Notes: generated by a model from the sequence alone, not told the origin. A stretch of 64,000 bases of DNA from Nocardioides litoris (GCF_006346315.1 NZ_VDMR01000001.1:1636145-1700144); one strand, 5' to 3'; shown: positions 12,545 to 21,778, counted from the stretch's first letter. Made by a program: numbers and translations.

Positions 12545-12993
12545 GGCGCGCCCTCGCCGCCGCCCTCGCGGTCGCAGCCCTGGTCGGGCTGCTGTCCGCC
12601 TGCGGCGAGGACGACCCCTTCGAGCGCTACTGCGACGTCGTGCGCGAGGAGCAGGCCGGCCTGACCCGCGACCTCGGGGACGCCGGCACGGCCGGCCTCC
12701 TGCCGGCCCTGCCGGCCTTCGAGCGGCTCGAGGACGCCGCCCCCGACGACATCGCCGACGACTGGTCGGTCATCACCCAGCGCCTCACCGGCCTGGCCGA
12801 CGCGCTCGACGACGCCGGGGTCGACCCCTCGACGTACGACGCCACCGACCCGCCGGCCGACACGACCCCCGAGCAGCGCGAGGCCATCGGCCTCGCCGCC
12901 GGCGCCGTGGCCACCGAGGAGGTCCGCGAGGCCCTCGGCGTCGTCCAGCAGCAGGCCCGCGACGTGTGCGGCACGGAGCTCACGCTGTCCTGA
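12541..12993 (+). CDS. small lipoprotein of unknown function
   Basis: A 150 aa protein with a lipoprotein signal: RR, a hydrophobic stretch, then the lipobox LSAC with the modified cysteine at about residue 21. The mature part is acidic, rich in Asp, Ala and Glu, with two further cysteines (YCDVVREE and DVCGTE) that could form a disulfide outside the membrane. Start GTG 12541 overlaps the pyrF stop. It closes the pyrimidine operon and is followed by about 700 bases without a gene. I do not recognise a named domain. A similarly built lipoprotein is at 38042. Confidence 0.75.
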   Translation: MRRALAAALAVAALVGLLSACGEDDPFERYCDVVREEQAGLTRDLGDAGTAGLLPALPAFERLEDAAPDDIADDWSVITQRLTGLADALDDAGVDPSTYDATDPPADTTPEQREAIGLAAGAVATEEVREALGVVQQQARDVCGTELTLS

Positions 12994-13133
12994 CTGTTCC
13001 TGCGGGGCTGGTGGTGCAGGGCTGGTGACCCGGGGTGGGTCGGGTGGCCGCGCGCGTGGCAGGCCGCGTCTCGTGTCCCGTGCCCGGCGCGCCGCCGCTG
13101 GCGCGGCCACCCGCCCCACCAGCACCAGCCACC

Positions 13134-13207
13134 CCACTCCTGGCAGGGATCTCCCACTCCCGGTCGGTAACTACCCGTCAGGAGTGGGAGTTGCGTCGCA
13201 GGAGTGT
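13134..13207. repeat. dispersed palindromic repeat, family A, copy 2
   Basis: CTCCCACTCC (13151-13160) and GGAGTGGGAG (13181-13190) form perfect 10-bp arms. They are flanked outside by ACTCCTGGCA and CAGGAGTGTC, the same words used in copies 1 and 3. The CTCCGGTNNACCGGAG module of the other copies is absent here. Confidence 0.75.
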
Positions 13208-13280
13208 CGCGGGTCTGACGGATGGGGCGGCCGCGCCAGCGGCGGCGCGGGCGGAGCCCGTGCCGTTGAGCGCGCCGTCA

Positions 13281-13368
13281 GTCGATCGGGCGAGGCTCCG
13301 GGTCAAGGACCGCGAAGCGGCCGGCGAAGCCGGCGCCGCAGGCGTCCTTGACCGGAGACCCGATCGAC
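13281..13368. repeat. long nested hairpin
   Basis: Outer arms GTCGATCGGG (13281-13290) and CCCGATCGAC (13359-13368) are perfectly complementary. Inner arms GGTCAAGGAC (13301-13310) and GTCCTTGACC (13344-13353) are also perfect, and the centre is rich in CGAAG/GCCGGC words that can pair again. It has no poly-T tail. It could be a mobile palindromic repeat or a structured RNA; no coding role is apparent. Confidence 0.8.
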
Positions 13369-13413
13369 CACGCGCGCGGCCGCCCGCACCAGCCCCGCAG
13401 ACCGGCTGCAGCG

Positions 13414-13459
13414 CGTGGTCTCGAGACAGGCCGCCAGGCGGCCTTCCTCGACCACCGTG
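13414..13459. repeat. dispersed palindromic repeat, family B, intergenic copy
   Basis: The left arm CGTGGTCTCGAGACAGGC is identical to the copy in carA (6080-6124), and the right end GCCTTCCTCGACCACCGTG is identical too. Only the central bases differ, by substitution and one base in length. Conservation of arms and variation of the loop suggests selection or recent spread of a hairpin. Confidence 0.85.
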
Positions 13460-13596
13460 TGTTCCGGCCCGCCACACCAGACCACCGGCGGGACGGACCA
13501 CGGGCGCGGCCGCCGCCCACACCGACCACCAGAGCGCCACCAGACGACACCAGCCCCACCACCAGCCCCACCCGGCTCGGCCACCACCGCCTGCCG

Positions 13597-13626
13597 TTGT
13601 GGCTCCCCGAGCGGGGTCGCTACTGT
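13597..13626 (+). promoter_or_regulatory. vegetative promoter for mihF-gmk
   Basis: TTGTGG (13597-13602) and TACTGT (13621-13626) are separated by 18 bases, a good housekeeping sigma promoter for an actinobacterium. Between them lies the small palindrome CCCCGAGCGGGG. The predicted leader to the GTG at 13691 is about 55-60 nt and contains GAAGGA as a weak ribosome binding site. Confidence 0.6.
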
Positions 13627-13690
13627 GACCCAGCGCTGCGGGCTCCCTCCGCAGCGCGTTGCACCCACCCACCCGAAGGACCCCTCGCCC

Positions 13691-14008
13691 GTGGCACTGC
13701 CCCCGCTGACACCCGAACAGCGCCAGGCGGCGTTGCAGAAGGCCGCCGCCTCGCGACGTGAGCGGGCCGAGGTGAAGAACCGGCTCAAGAACTCCGGTGC
13801 CTCGATCATCGACGTCGTCCACGAGGGCCAGACCAACGAGGTCATCGGCAAGATGCGCGTGGTCGAGCTCCTGCAGTCGATGCCCGGGCTGGGCAAGGTG
13901 CGCGCCCGCCAGGTGATGGAGCGGCTCGGCATCGCGGAGTCCCGGCGGGTCCGCGGGCTCGGCACCAAGCAGATCGCCGCCCTGGCCAAGGAGTTCGCGG
14001 CGGAGTGA
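13691..14008 (+). CDS. mihF: actinobacterial integration host factor (nucleoid protein)
   Basis: A 105 aa protein of the actinobacterial IHF family (mIHF/sIHF), which binds and compacts DNA and supports phage L5-type integration in mycobacteria; it is not related to E. coli IHF. A basic, Ala/Arg-rich N-terminus ([20 protein letters not shown]) leads into a helix-two-turn-helix region containing [18 protein letters not shown], the family signature. The GTG follows GAAGGA by 10 bases. Its stop overlaps the gmk start as GTGA. Location between the pyr operon and gmk-rpoZ is the standard actinobacterial order. Confidence 0.95.
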   Translation: MALPPLTPEQRQAALQKAAASRRERAEVKNRLKNSGASIIDVVHEGQTNEVIGKMRVVELLQSMPGLGKVRARQVMERLGIAESRRVRGLGTKQIAALAKEFAAE

Positions 14009-14556
14009 GTCGTCTCGTCGTGCTCGCCGGCCCCACCGCGGTCGGCAAGGGCACCGTCGCCGCCGCCGTGCGCGAGCGGCACCCCGACGTGTGGATCTCG
14101 GTGTCCGCCACCACCCGCAAGCCCCGGCCCGGCGAGGTCGACGGGGTGCACTACCACTTCGTCGACGACGCCGAGTTCGACCGGCTCGTGGCCGAGGGCG
14201 AGCTGCTCGAGTGGGCCGTGGTCCACAAGGCCGCCCGCTACGGCACGCCGCGCGGCCCGGTCGTCGCCTCCCTGGCCGCCGGCCGACCCTCGATGCTCGA
14301 GATCGACCTCCAAGGTGCCCGGCAGGTGCGCCGGACCATGCCCGAGGCGCTGTTCGTCTTCCTCAAGCCGCCGTCGTGGGACGAGCTCGTCCGCCGGCTC
14401 GTCGGCCGCGGCACCGAGACCGAGGAGGAGCGCGAGCGGCGGCTCGCCACCGCCCGCGACGAGCTGGCGGCGGAGTCGGAGTTCGACAGGACGGTCGTCA
14501 ACCACGAAGTTCATGAGGCAGCCGACGAGTTGGTAGCCTTGATGATGCTCGGTTGA
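14005..14556 (+). CDS. gmk: guanylate kinase
   Basis: Guanylate kinase (183 aa) phosphorylates GMP to GDP with ATP. The P-loop reads [10 protein letters not shown] rather than the common GPSGVGKST, the GMP-binding segment [16 protein letters not shown] is typical, and the lid region has [11 protein letters not shown]. The GTG start shares four bases with the mihF stop, so the two are translationally coupled. A TAGCCT -10-like element for rpoZ (14534-14539) lies within the last codons. Confidence 0.95.
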   Translation: MSRLVVLAGPTAVGKGTVAAAVRERHPDVWISVSATTRKPRPGEVDGVHYHFVDDAEFDRLVAEGELLEWAVVHKAARYGTPRGPVVASLAAGRPSMLEIDLQGARQVRRTMPEALFVFLKPPSWDELVRRLVGRGTETEEERERRLATARDELAAESEFDRTVVNHEVHEAADELVALMMLG

Positions 14557-14596
14557 TCCATCCCTCCGAGCTCTCTATCGCTAGCGAGGCTCACGC

Positions 14597-14926
14597 GTGT
14601 CTGCGCCCAACATCGACGCCGTCGGGGTCACCAACCCCTCGATCGACGACCTCCTGACCAAGACCGACAGCAAGTACAAGCTGGTCCTCTACAGCGCCAA
14701 GCGCGCCCGGCAGATCAACGCCTACTACTCCCAGCTCGGCGAGGGCCTGCTGGAGTACGTCGGCCCGCTGGTCGACACCCACGTCCAGGAGAAGCCGCTC
14801 TCGATCGCGCTGCGCGAGATCGCCGACGACAAGCTGACCTGCGAGGACATCGACCCGGCCGAGCTGGCCGCCGAGGAGGCCGCCGCCCAGGCCGCGGCCA
14901 CCGACGCCGCGCCGGCCGGCGAGTGA
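14597..14926 (+). CDS. rpoZ: RNA polymerase omega subunit
   Basis: Omega (109 aa) binds the beta-prime C-terminus and helps RNA polymerase assembly. The conserved core runs from about residue 15 ([17 protein letters not shown]) through [12 protein letters not shown] and [17 protein letters not shown]. The last 25 residues are a low-complexity Ala/Glu tail. The GTG is preceded by GCGAGG, a weak ribosome binding site. The 40-base gap after gmk contains CTATCGCTAGCGAGG. A promoter at 14534-14539 inside gmk probably gives separate expression. Confidence 0.96.
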   Translation: MSAPNIDAVGVTNPSIDDLLTKTDSKYKLVLYSAKRARQINAYYSQLGEGLLEYVGPLVDTHVQEKPLSIALREIADDKLTCEDIDPAELAAEEAAAQAAATDAAPAGE

Positions 14927-14951
14927 CGATCCCGCCGCACCAGGTCCTCTG

Positions 14952-16259
14952 CTGACCACCGAGCACCACGACGAGGCCGCGACCCCCACGGGGGCGCGGC
15001 CCGTCGTCGTCCCGGCCGCAGGTGGAGACCGGGCCGACGGCCCCGGCCGCCCGAGGGTCGTCCTCGGCGTCGGCGGCGGCATCGCGGCGTACAAGGCCTG
15101 CGAGCTGCTGCGCCGGTTCACCGAGTCCGGCCACGACGTGACCGTCGTGCCGACCGCCTCGGCCCTGCAGTTCGTCGGCGCGCCCACCTGGGCTGCTCTC
15201 TCGGGCCGGCCGGTGGCCGACGACGTGTGGACCGGGGTCCACGAGGTGCCCCACGTGCGCATCGGCCAGCAGGCCGACCTCGTGGTCGTCGCCCCCTGCA
15301 CCGCCGACCTGCTGGCCAAGGCCGCCCACGGCCTGGCCGACGACCTGCTCACCAACACCCTGCTCACCGCTCGCTGCCCGGTCGTCCTCGCGCCCGCGAT
15401 GCACACCGAGATGTGGGAGCACCCCGCCACCCGCGCCAACGTCGAGACGCTGCGCTCGCGTGGTGTCGTCGTGGTCGAGCCCGCCTCGGGCCGGCTCACC
15501 GGCGCCGACACGGGCAAGGGCCGGCTGCCCGACCCGGCCGAGCTGTTCGAGGTGGCCTCCGACGTGCTCCTGCGCGGCCCGGTGGCGCCCGACCTCGCCG
15601 GTCGCCGGCTCGTCGTCTCCGCGGGCGGCACCCGCGAGCCCCTCGACCCGGTGCGGTTCCTCGGCAACCGGTCCTCGGGCCGCCAGGGGTACGCCCTGGC
15701 CCGGGCTGCGGTCGCCCGCGGCGCCGCGGTCACGCTCGTCGCGGCCAACGTCGACCTGCCCGACCCGGCCGGCGCCGACGTCGTCCGCGTCTCGACCACC
15801 GCCGAGCTGCACGACGCCGTGGTCGCCGCCGCGGCCACTGCCGACGCCGTGGTCATGGCCGCGGCTCCGGCCGACTTCCGGCCCGTCGCGGTCAGCGGAG
15901 CCAAGATCAAGAAGGCCGCCGACGGCTCGGCGCCCTCGATCGAGCTCGAGCAGAACCCCGACATCCTGCACGCGATCTCCCACGACCGGGCCCGGCCTGG
16001 TTCGGTGGTCGTGGGCTTCGCGGCCGAGACCGGCGACGAGACCGGCAGCGTGCTCGACCTGGCCCGGGCCAAGCTCGCCCGCAAGGGCTGCGACCTGCTC
16101 GTGGTCAACGACGTGAGCGGCGGGGCGGTCTTCGGCAGCCCCGACAACGAGGCGGTCGTGCTGGGGGCCGACGGCGGCGTCCGCGAGGTGCCCCGCGGCA
16201 CCAAGGGCGCCCTGGCCCACGTCATCTGGGACGAGGTCGCCCGGCGATTCGCACCGTGA
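14952..16259 (+). CDS. coaBC: bifunctional phosphopantothenoylcysteine decarboxylase / synthetase
   Basis: CoaBC joins 4'-phosphopantothenate to cysteine and decarboxylates the product, two steps of coenzyme A synthesis. The N-terminal flavoprotein half has GGGIAAYK and PAMHTEMW; the C-terminal half has GGTREPLDP, NRSSGRQGYALA and AKIKKAADG, containing the synthetase KIKK. The frame has no ATG, GTG or TTG before GTG 15138, which would delete the GGGIAAYK flavin strand. The true start is therefore probably CTG at 14952 (or 14949), just after CCAGGT. That gives about 435 aa. End and function are certain; the start is not. Confidence 0.88.
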   Translation: MTTEHHDEAATPTGARPVVVPAAGGDRADGPGRPRVVLGVGGGIAAYKACELLRRFTESGHDVTVVPTASALQFVGAPTWAALSGRPVADDVWTGVHEVPHVRIGQQADLVVVAPCTADLLAKAAHGLADDLLTNTLLTARCPVVLAPAMHTEMWEHPATRANVETLRSRGVVVVEPASGRLTGADTGKGRLPDPAELFEVASDVLLRGPVAPDLAGRRLVVSAGGTREPLDPVRFLGNRSSGRQGYALARAAVARGAAVTLVAANVDLPDPAGADVVRVSTTAELHDAVVAAAATADAVVMAAAPADFRPVAVSGAKIKKAADGSAPSIELEQNPDILHAISHDRARPGSVVVGFAAETGDETGSVLDLARAKLARKGCDLLVVNDVSGGAVFGSPDNEAVVLGADGGVREVPRGTKGALAHVIWDEVARRFAP

Positions 16260-16288
16260 GACCGCCGTCCCGCATGCTGGGCGTTCTC

Positions 16289-16294
16289 TAGTCT
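16289..16294 (+). promoter_or_regulatory. -10-like element TAGTCT before metK
   Basis: TAGTCT lies 77 bases before the metK GTG and fits TANNNT. It would give a leader of about 70 nt. No convincing -35 box is seen, and the leader is too short and lacks the conserved core for a SAM riboswitch. Confidence 0.35.
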
Positions 16295-16370
16295 TTCCCT
16301 GTTGTTTGACGCTGTCCCGAGTCCCCGGCTCCACCGAGCCGAACCCGTCTGATCGAGAGTGAGATCCACC

Positions 16371-17573
16371 GTGGCTGGACGCCTGTTCACCTCCGAGTCC
16401 GTGACCGAGGGTCACCCCGACAAGATCGCCGACCGGATCAGTGACACGGTCCTCGACTACTTCATCGAGAACGACGAGCAGATCGCCGACCTCCGCGTGG
16501 CCTGCGAGACCCTGCTGACCACCGGCCTGGTCGTCGTGGCCGGCGAGGTGCGCTCCACCGCCGCCCTGCCCGGCCCGCAGATCATCCGCGACGCGGTCAA
16601 GGAGATCGGCTACGACCACTCCGACAAGGGCTTCGACGGCGACACCTGCGCCGTGCAGTTCGCGGTCGGCGCCCAGTCCGCCGACATCGCCCAGGGCGTC
16701 GACCAGGGCCACGAGGCCCGCGTCGGCGAGTCCGTCGACGAGCTCGACCTGCGCGGGGCCGGCGACCAGGGGCTGATGTTCGGCTACGCCTGCGACGACA
16801 CCGACGTCCTCATGCCGCTGCCGATCGTCATCGCCCAGCGCCTGGCCGAGAAGCTCACCGCGGTCCGCAAGGACGGCACGATGGCCAACCTGCGTCCCGA
16901 CGGCAAGACCCAGGTCACGGTCGAGTACGACGAGGACGACCGCCCGGTCCGCATCGACACCGTGGTGCTCTCCACCCAGCACTCCGAGGACACCGACCTC
17001 GACAAGCTCGAGGCCGAGATCAAGCAGCACGTCATCGACCCCGTGCTCGCCACCTTCGAGCTGCCCTCCGAGGGCTACCGCCTCCTGGTCAACCCCACCG
17101 GCCGCTTCGTCACCGGTGGCCCCATGGGCGACGCCGGCCTGACCGGTCGCAAGATCATCGTCGACACCTACGGCGGCATGGCCCGCCACGGTGGCGGCGC
17201 CTTCTCCGGCAAGGACCCGTCGAAGGTCGACCGCTCGGCCGCCTACGCGATGCGCTGGGTCGCCAAGAACGTCGTCGCCGCGGGCCTGGCCCGCCGCTGC
17301 GAGGTCCAGGTCGCCTACGCCATCGGCAAGGCCCACCCCGTCGGCGTGTTCGTCCAGACCTTCGGCACCGGCGTCGTCTCCGACGAGAAGATCCAGGAGG
17401 CCGTGCTCGAGGTCTTCGACCTGCGCCCCGCCGCGATCCTGCGCGACCTCGACCTGCTCCGCCCGATCTACGCCAAGACCTCGGCCTACGGCCACTTCGG
17501 CCGCGAGCTGCCCGAGTTCACCTGGGAGAAGACCGACCGCGCCGACGCCCTCAAGGCCGCCGCGGGCGTCTGA
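16371..17573 (+). CDS. metK: S-adenosylmethionine synthetase
   Basis: MetK (400 aa) makes S-adenosylmethionine from methionine and ATP. Signatures are visible: [19 protein letters not shown] at the N-terminus, [12 protein letters not shown] near residue 125, and [19 protein letters not shown] near 275. An in-frame GTG exists at 16359, but GTG 16371 starts the normal [11 protein letters not shown] sequence and follows GAGAGTGAG by 8 bases. A strong hairpin follows at 17604-17635. Confidence 0.97.
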   Translation: MAGRLFTSESVTEGHPDKIADRISDTVLDYFIENDEQIADLRVACETLLTTGLVVVAGEVRSTAALPGPQIIRDAVKEIGYDHSDKGFDGDTCAVQFAVGAQSADIAQGVDQGHEARVGESVDELDLRGAGDQGLMFGYACDDTDVLMPLPIVIAQRLAEKLTAVRKDGTMANLRPDGKTQVTVEYDEDDRPVRIDTVVLSTQHSEDTDLDKLEAEIKQHVIDPVLATFELPSEGYRLLVNPTGRFVTGGPMGDAGLTGRKIIVDTYGGMARHGGGAFSGKDPSKVDRSAAYAMRWVAKNVVAAGLARRCEVQVAYAIGKAHPVGVFVQTFGTGVVSDEKIQEAVLEVFDLRPAAILRDLDLLRPIYAKTSAYGHFGRELPEFTWEKTDRADALKAAAGV

Positions 17574-17603
17574 ACCCGCAGCCGCTCCACCAGCACCAGT
17601 GCC

Positions 17604-17635
17604 GAGCCGGCGCCCCGTCCGCGGGGTGCCGGCTC
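17604..17635 (+). terminator. hairpin terminator candidate after metK
   Basis: GAGCCGGCGCCCCG and CGGGGTGCCGGCTC pair over 14 positions with one G-U wobble, around a TCCG loop. No T-run follows. Such U-less hairpins are commonly proposed as terminators in actinobacteria. It lies 30 bases after the metK stop and before the priA promoter. Confidence 0.55.
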
Positions 17636-17712
17636 GCGGCGTCCCGGGGCACCCGTCCCGACCCTGTGGAGCGCCGCCCCGGACATCGGACCCCGCTGGT
17701 AGACAACAGGAC

Positions 17713-19785
17713 GTGACCGAGCGCCCCCGCCGAGCAGGCCCACCCGAGGAGCAGCCCGAGCTGCTGCCCGGGCTGGTGCGCTCGACGGTCAAGCAGGCGC
17801 AGGCCAAGGCCCGCCAGACCCGCGCCCGCAAGGCCGCCGAGGCCGCCCTGGCCACCGAGCAGCCCGTGGCCCGGGTGCTCGTCGACGTGCCCCTGGCCCA
17901 CCTCGACCGGCCCTTCGACTACGCCGTGCCGCAGGCAATGGCCGAGCAGGCCGTGCCCGGCGTCCGGGTCAAGGTCCGCTTCGCCGGCCAGGACGTCGAC
18001 GGCTACCTGCTCGAGCGCGCCGACGCCACCGACCACGGCGGCCGCCTCGCTCCGCTGCGCCGCGTGGTGAGCCCCGAGCCGGTGCTGAGCCCCGCGGTGG
18101 CGGGCCTGGCCGCCGACGTCGCCGAGCGGTACGCCGGGACGCGCTCCGACGTGCTCCGCCTGGCCGTGCCGCCCCGGCACGCCACGACCGAGAAGCAGCC
18201 CAGCCCCCCGGAGCCGCCCACCGAGCTCCCCGAGGCGCCCGGCACCCCCGCCTGGTCCGGGTACGCCGCCGGCCCCGCCTACCTGGCCCACCTGGCCGAC
18301 GGCGGCAGCCCCCGCGCGGTCTGGTCGGTCGCGCCGGGCGACGACTGGCCGGCGCTGGTCGCCGCCGCCGCGGCGGCCACCCTGCGGTCGGGCCGCGGCA
18401 CCCTGGTCTGCGTCCCCGACGGCAAGGACGTCGCCCGGGTCGACGCCGCCCTGACCGCCGCTCTCGGCCCCGACCGGCACGTCACGCTCACCGCCGACGC
18501 CGGCCCCGCCCGGCGCTACCGCGACTTCCTCGCCGTCGCCCGCGGCACCCGCCGCGTCGTGGTCGGCACCCGCGCCGCGGCCTTCGCGCCGGTGCACGAC
18601 CTGGGCCTCGTGGTCTGCTGGGACGACGGAGACGACCTGCACGCCGAGCCGCGGGCGCCGTACCCCCACACCCGCGAGGTGCTGCTCCTGCGGGCGGCCC
18701 GCGAGGACACCGCCGTGCTGGTCGGGGGCCTGAGCCGCAGCGTCGAGGCCGAGCACCTGGTCCGGGTCGGGTGGGCGCACGAGCTCCTCGCCCCGCGCGA
18801 CCGGCTCCGCGCGACGGTCACCATCGCGGTGGCGGGCGCCAGCGACCGGATGCGCGAGCGCGACCCGAGCGGGTCCACCGCGCGCATCCCGAGCGAGGTC
18901 CACGGCGTGGTCAAGCAGGCCCTGGCCGAGGGTCCGGTGCTCGTGCAGACCCCGCGCGCCGGCTACGCCCTGGCGCTGGCCTGCGAGCGCTGCCGCACGC
19001 CCGCGCGGTGCGCCACCTGCGCCGGCCCGCTCGCCCTGACCTCGCCGACGACCCCGCCGGCCTGCCGCTGGTGCGCGACGCCGGCGACGGGCTGGCGCTG
19101 CCGCGAGTGCGGCGCCGGCGGCCTGCGGGCCCCCGTCCTGGGCGAGGCCCGCACCGCCGAGGAGCTCGGGCGCGCGTTCCCCGCCACCCGGGTCCGCACC
19201 TCGGCCGCCGGGTCGGTCCTGGCCGACGTGCCCGCCACCCCCGCGGTCGTCGTCGCGACCCCGGGGGCCGAGCCCGTCGCAGCCGGTGGGTACGCCGCCG
19301 TGGTGCTCCTCGACACCTGGTTGCTCCTGGGCCGCGACGACCTGCGCGCCGCCGAGGAGGCGCTGCGGCGCTGGAGCGGCGCGGTGGGACTCGTCCGTCC
19401 CGGCGGCCGGGCGATCGCGGTCGGCGACCCCGCCCACCCCGCCCTGCAGGCGCTGGTGCGCTGGGACCAGGCCGGCTTCGCCCGCCGCGAGGCCACCGAG
19501 CGCCGCGAGGCCCGGCTGCCGCCGACGACCCGGCTCGCCACGGTCACCGGCGAGCCCGGCGCGGTCGACGACGCCCTCACCCTGCTCGCGCCCCCGGCGC
19601 ACGTCGAGGTCCTCGGCCCGGTGCCCACCGGCAGCGCGGGCCACGAGGGGGAGGAGCGCCTGGTCCTGCGCACCCCGTTCGCCCGCGGCGCCGACCTCTC
19701 CCGCTCGCTGGGCGAGCTGCAACGGGTCCGCAGCGCCCGCAAGCTCGACGCCGTCCGCGTCCGGGTCGACCCGGTCTCCCTGTGA
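17713..19785 (+). CDS. priA: primosomal protein N' (PriA), actinobacterial form without helicase motifs
   Basis: A 690 aa PriA homologue. The N-terminal DNA-binding domain (VLVDVPLAHLDRPFDYAVP) is typical, and the zinc-binding region near residues 415-470 keeps its cysteine pairs (CERCRTPARCATC, CRWC, CREC). The ATPase motifs are gone: where Walker A should be the sequence reads VCVPDGKDVARV, and the DEAD-like box is CWDDGDD. Loss of helicase motifs is a known feature of actinobacterial PriA, so this is probably functional in restart by DNA binding or DnaB loading rather than a pseudogene. GTG 17713 follows the -10-like TAGACA by 7 bases, consistent with a leaderless start. Confidence 0.88.
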   Translation: MTERPRRAGPPEEQPELLPGLVRSTVKQAQAKARQTRARKAAEAALATEQPVARVLVDVPLAHLDRPFDYAVPQAMAEQAVPGVRVKVRFAGQDVDGYLLERADATDHGGRLAPLRRVVSPEPVLSPAVAGLAADVAERYAGTRSDVLRLAVPPRHATTEKQPSPPEPPTELPEAPGTPAWSGYAAGPAYLAHLADGGSPRAVWSVAPGDDWPALVAAAAAATLRSGRGTLVCVPDGKDVARVDAALTAALGPDRHVTLTADAGPARRYRDFLAVARGTRRVVVGTRAAAFAPVHDLGLVVCWDDGDDLHAEPRAPYPHTREVLLLRAAREDTAVLVGGLSRSVEAEHLVRVGWAHELLAPRDRLRATVTIAVAGASDRMRERDPSGSTARIPSEVHGVVKQALAEGPVLVQTPRAGYALALACERCRTPARCATCAGPLALTSPTTPPACRWCATPATGWRCRECGAGGLRAPVLGEARTAEELGRAFPATRVRTSAAGSVLADVPATPAVVVATPGAEPVAAGGYAAVVLLDTWLLLGRDDLRAAEEALRRWSGAVGLVRPGGRAIAVGDPAHPALQALVRWDQAGFARREATERREARLPPTTRLATVTGEPGAVDDALTLLAPPAHVEVLGPVPTGSAGHEGEERLVLRTPFARGADLSRSLGELQRVRSARKLDAVRVRVDPVSL

Positions 19786-19848
19786 CCCGGTGCCGCGCCA
19801 GTACGCTGGGACGGCCTGCTCCCGACGTACCTCCGGAGGTCCGACCCC

Positions 19849-20403
19849 GTGGCGATCCAGCCCATCCGCCTCTTCGGTGACCCGGTGCTGCGCCGTCGCG
19901 CCGTCGAGGTCGTCGACTTCGACAAGGAGCTGCGCCAGCTGGTCGCCGACCTCACCGACACCATGCGCGACGCCCCCGGCGCGGGGCTCGCGGCGCCGCA
20001 GATCGGGGTCGGGCTCCGCGTCTTCACCTGGTACGTCGACGGCGAGGTCGGCCACCTCGTCAACCCCGACCTCACGCTGTCGACCGAGGTCCAGGAGGGC
20101 CCCGAGGGCTGCCTGTCGATCCCGGGCCTGACCTACGACTGCCGGCGGGCCCTGTCGGTGGTCGCGCGCGGCTTCGACGTGCACGGCGAGCCGGTGACCG
20201 TCGAGGGCTCGCAGCTGCTGGCGCGGGCCATCCAGCACGAGACCGACCACCTCGACGGCGTGCTCTTCCTCGACCGGCTCGACACCGAGGCCCGCAAGGC
20301 CGCGATGCGCGAGATCCGCGAGAGCGAGTGGTTCGGGCTGGCCGGGTCGGGTGCGCCCACGGTCAAGATCAGCCCCCACGCCACCCGCGGGCTCGGGATC
20401 TAG
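19849..20403 (+). CDS. def: peptide deformylase
   Basis: Peptide deformylase (184 aa) removes the formyl group from nascent proteins. All three family motifs are intact: [15 protein letters not shown] with the metal-binding Cys, and QHETDHLDG with the metal-binding HExxH. GTG 19849 follows CCGGAGGTCC, which contains GGAGG 9 bases upstream. A TACGCT -10-like box lies at about 19803. The next gene, fmt, adds the formyl group to initiator tRNA, so the opposing activities are co-transcribed. Confidence 0.96.
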   Translation: MAIQPIRLFGDPVLRRRAVEVVDFDKELRQLVADLTDTMRDAPGAGLAAPQIGVGLRVFTWYVDGEVGHLVNPDLTLSTEVQEGPEGCLSIPGLTYDCRRALSVVARGFDVHGEPVTVEGSQLLARAIQHETDHLDGVLFLDRLDTEARKAAMREIRESEWFGLAGSGAPTVKISPHATRGLGI

Positions 20404-20405
20404 CC

Positions 20406-21335
20406 GTGCGCCTCGTCTTCGCCGGCACCCCCGAGGTCGCCGTGCCCGCCCTCGACGCCATCGTCGCCTCCCGCCACGACCTGGTGGGCGTGGTGACCCG
20501 TCCCGACGCCCCGGCCGGGCGCGGCCGCAGGCTGGTGGCCAGCCCCGTCGCCCAGCGCGCGGAGGCGCTCGGCGTACCCGTCCTCAAGCCCGAGCACCCC
20601 CGCGACCCCGAGTTCCAGGCCGAGCTGCGAGCCCTGGCGCCCGACTGCTGCCCGGTCGTGGCCTACGGCGCGCTGCTGCCGCAGTCGGCGCTCGACATCC
20701 CGCCGCACGGCTGGGTCAACCTGCACTTCTCCTGCCTGCCCGCGTGGCGGGGCGCGGCGCCGGTGCAGCACGCGATCTGGGCCGGCGACGAGGTCACCGG
20801 CGCGACGACGTTCCGGATCGTCAAGGCCATGGACGCCGGCCCCACGTTCGGCGTGATGACCGAGCGCATCCGGCCCACCGACACCGCCGGCGACCTGCTG
20901 GGCCGGCTGGCCGAGGGCGGGGCCGGGCTGCTGTTGGCCACGCTCGACCACCTCGAGGACGGCGACATCGAGGCCCGCGAGCAGCCCGCCGACGGCGTCT
21001 CGATGGCCCCCAAGATCACCGTCGAGGACGCCGAGGTCGACTGGCACGAACCCGCCGCCTCCGTCGACCGGCGGGTGCGCGCCTGCACACCGGCCCCCGG
21101 CGCGTGGACGACCCACGAGGGCGAGCGGCTCAAGCTCGGGCCCGTGGAGCCGACCGACGAGACCCTCGCCCCCGGCACCCTCGAGGTGCGCAAGCAGGAG
21201 GTGCTCGTCGGCACCGGCACGACGGCCGTCCGCCTGGGCGTTGTCAAGCCGTTCGGCAAGAAGCAGATGCCCGCGGCCGACTGGGCGCGCGGCACACGAC
21301 TGGCCTCGGGCACCCCGCTCGGCGGCGCTGGGTGA
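20406..21335 (+). CDS. fmt: methionyl-tRNA formyltransferase
   Basis: Fmt (309 aa) formylates Met-tRNAfMet using 10-formyltetrahydrofolate. The N-terminal Rossmann domain starts [19 protein letters not shown]; the active-site region [15 protein letters not shown] carries the conserved SLLPxWRG motif with Cys at one leucine position; the C-terminal OB-like domain ends with [13 protein letters not shown] 20406 lies two bases after the def TAG. The stop overlaps the next gene as GTGA. Confidence 0.96.
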   Translation: MRLVFAGTPEVAVPALDAIVASRHDLVGVVTRPDAPAGRGRRLVASPVAQRAEALGVPVLKPEHPRDPEFQAELRALAPDCCPVVAYGALLPQSALDIPPHGWVNLHFSCLPAWRGAAPVQHAIWAGDEVTGATTFRIVKAMDAGPTFGVMTERIRPTDTAGDLLGRLAEGGAGLLLATLDHLEDGDIEAREQPADGVSMAPKITVEDAEVDWHEPAASVDRRVRACTPAPGAWTTHEGERLKLGPVEPTDETLAPGTLEVRKQEVLVGTGTTAVRLGVVKPFGKKQMPAADWARGTRLASGTPLGGAG

Positions 21336-21778
21336 CGCCCGACCGCCCCGCCCGGCCCGACGACGTCGACGAGATCTGCGCCGCCCTGCCCGAGACCGAG
21401 CTGGGCACGTCGTGGGGCGACCGCCCCACCTGGAAGGTCCCCCGCGGGCCGAAGGGCAAGGGCTTCCTCCTCCGTCGCGCGCCGCACCCGACCGCGGTCG
21501 ACCCCGACACGGGCGAGATGTACGACGACCTGCTGGTCGTCCAGACCCCCACCGAGGTCGAGAAGCACGCCCTGGTGGCCGACCCGGCCACCCCGTTCTT
21601 CACCATCCCGCACTTCGACCGCACCAGCGCCGTGCTGGTCCAGCAGTCGCGGCTGGGCGAGATCACCCGCGCCGAGCTGGCCGAGGTCATCACCGACGCC
21701 TGGGCGGCGATGGCGCCGAAGCGGCTCGTCCGCGAGCACCTCGCCGACCCCGGGGACGGGGGGACGACCGGTGGCTGA
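21332..21778 (+). CDS. MmcQ/YjbR family protein
   Basis: A 148 aa protein resembling the YjbR/MmcQ fold, which has a double-wing DNA-binding-like topology but no proven general function. Visible family features are an N-terminal helix ending [19 protein letters not shown] and a C-terminal helix ending [14 protein letters not shown]. The GTG overlaps the fmt stop, and the 3' end overlaps the rsmB start by 8 bases. Family assignment is by pattern only. Confidence 0.7.
   Translation: MTPDRPARPDDVDEICAALPETELGTSWGDRPTWKVPRGPKGKGFLLRRAPHPTAVDPDTGEMYDDLLVVQTPTEVEKHALVADPATPFFTIPHFDRTSAVLVQQSRLGEITRAELAEVITDAWAAMAPKRLVREHLADPGDGGTTGG

Larger units (their letters stand above)
12994..13690. other. 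gene-free interval with several inverted repeats
   Basis: Nearly 700 bases lie between the lipoprotein gene and mihF. I find no ORF with protein-like composition on either strand; the open frames are proline/arginine-rich read-through of GC-rich DNA. The interval contains a family A palindrome (13134-13207), a long nested hairpin (13281-13368), a family B repeat (13414-13459) and the mihF promoter near 13597-13626. The rest is low-complexity, rich in CCACCAG-like strings, with nothing further recognisable. Confidence 0.7.

Noticed and set aside
13035..13628. ORFs in the 700-bp gap before mihF on both strands
   Set aside because: Pro/Arg/Ala-rich composition, no ribosome binding site, and they run through the hairpin repeats; not protein-like.
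16295..16370. SAM riboswitch before metK
   Set aside because: The leader is only about 70 nt and lacks the conserved core of any SAM riboswitch class I know.
17713..19785. priA as a decayed pseudogene
   Set aside because: Full length with no frameshift, zinc ligands intact, and the missing helicase motifs are typical of actinobacterial PriA.
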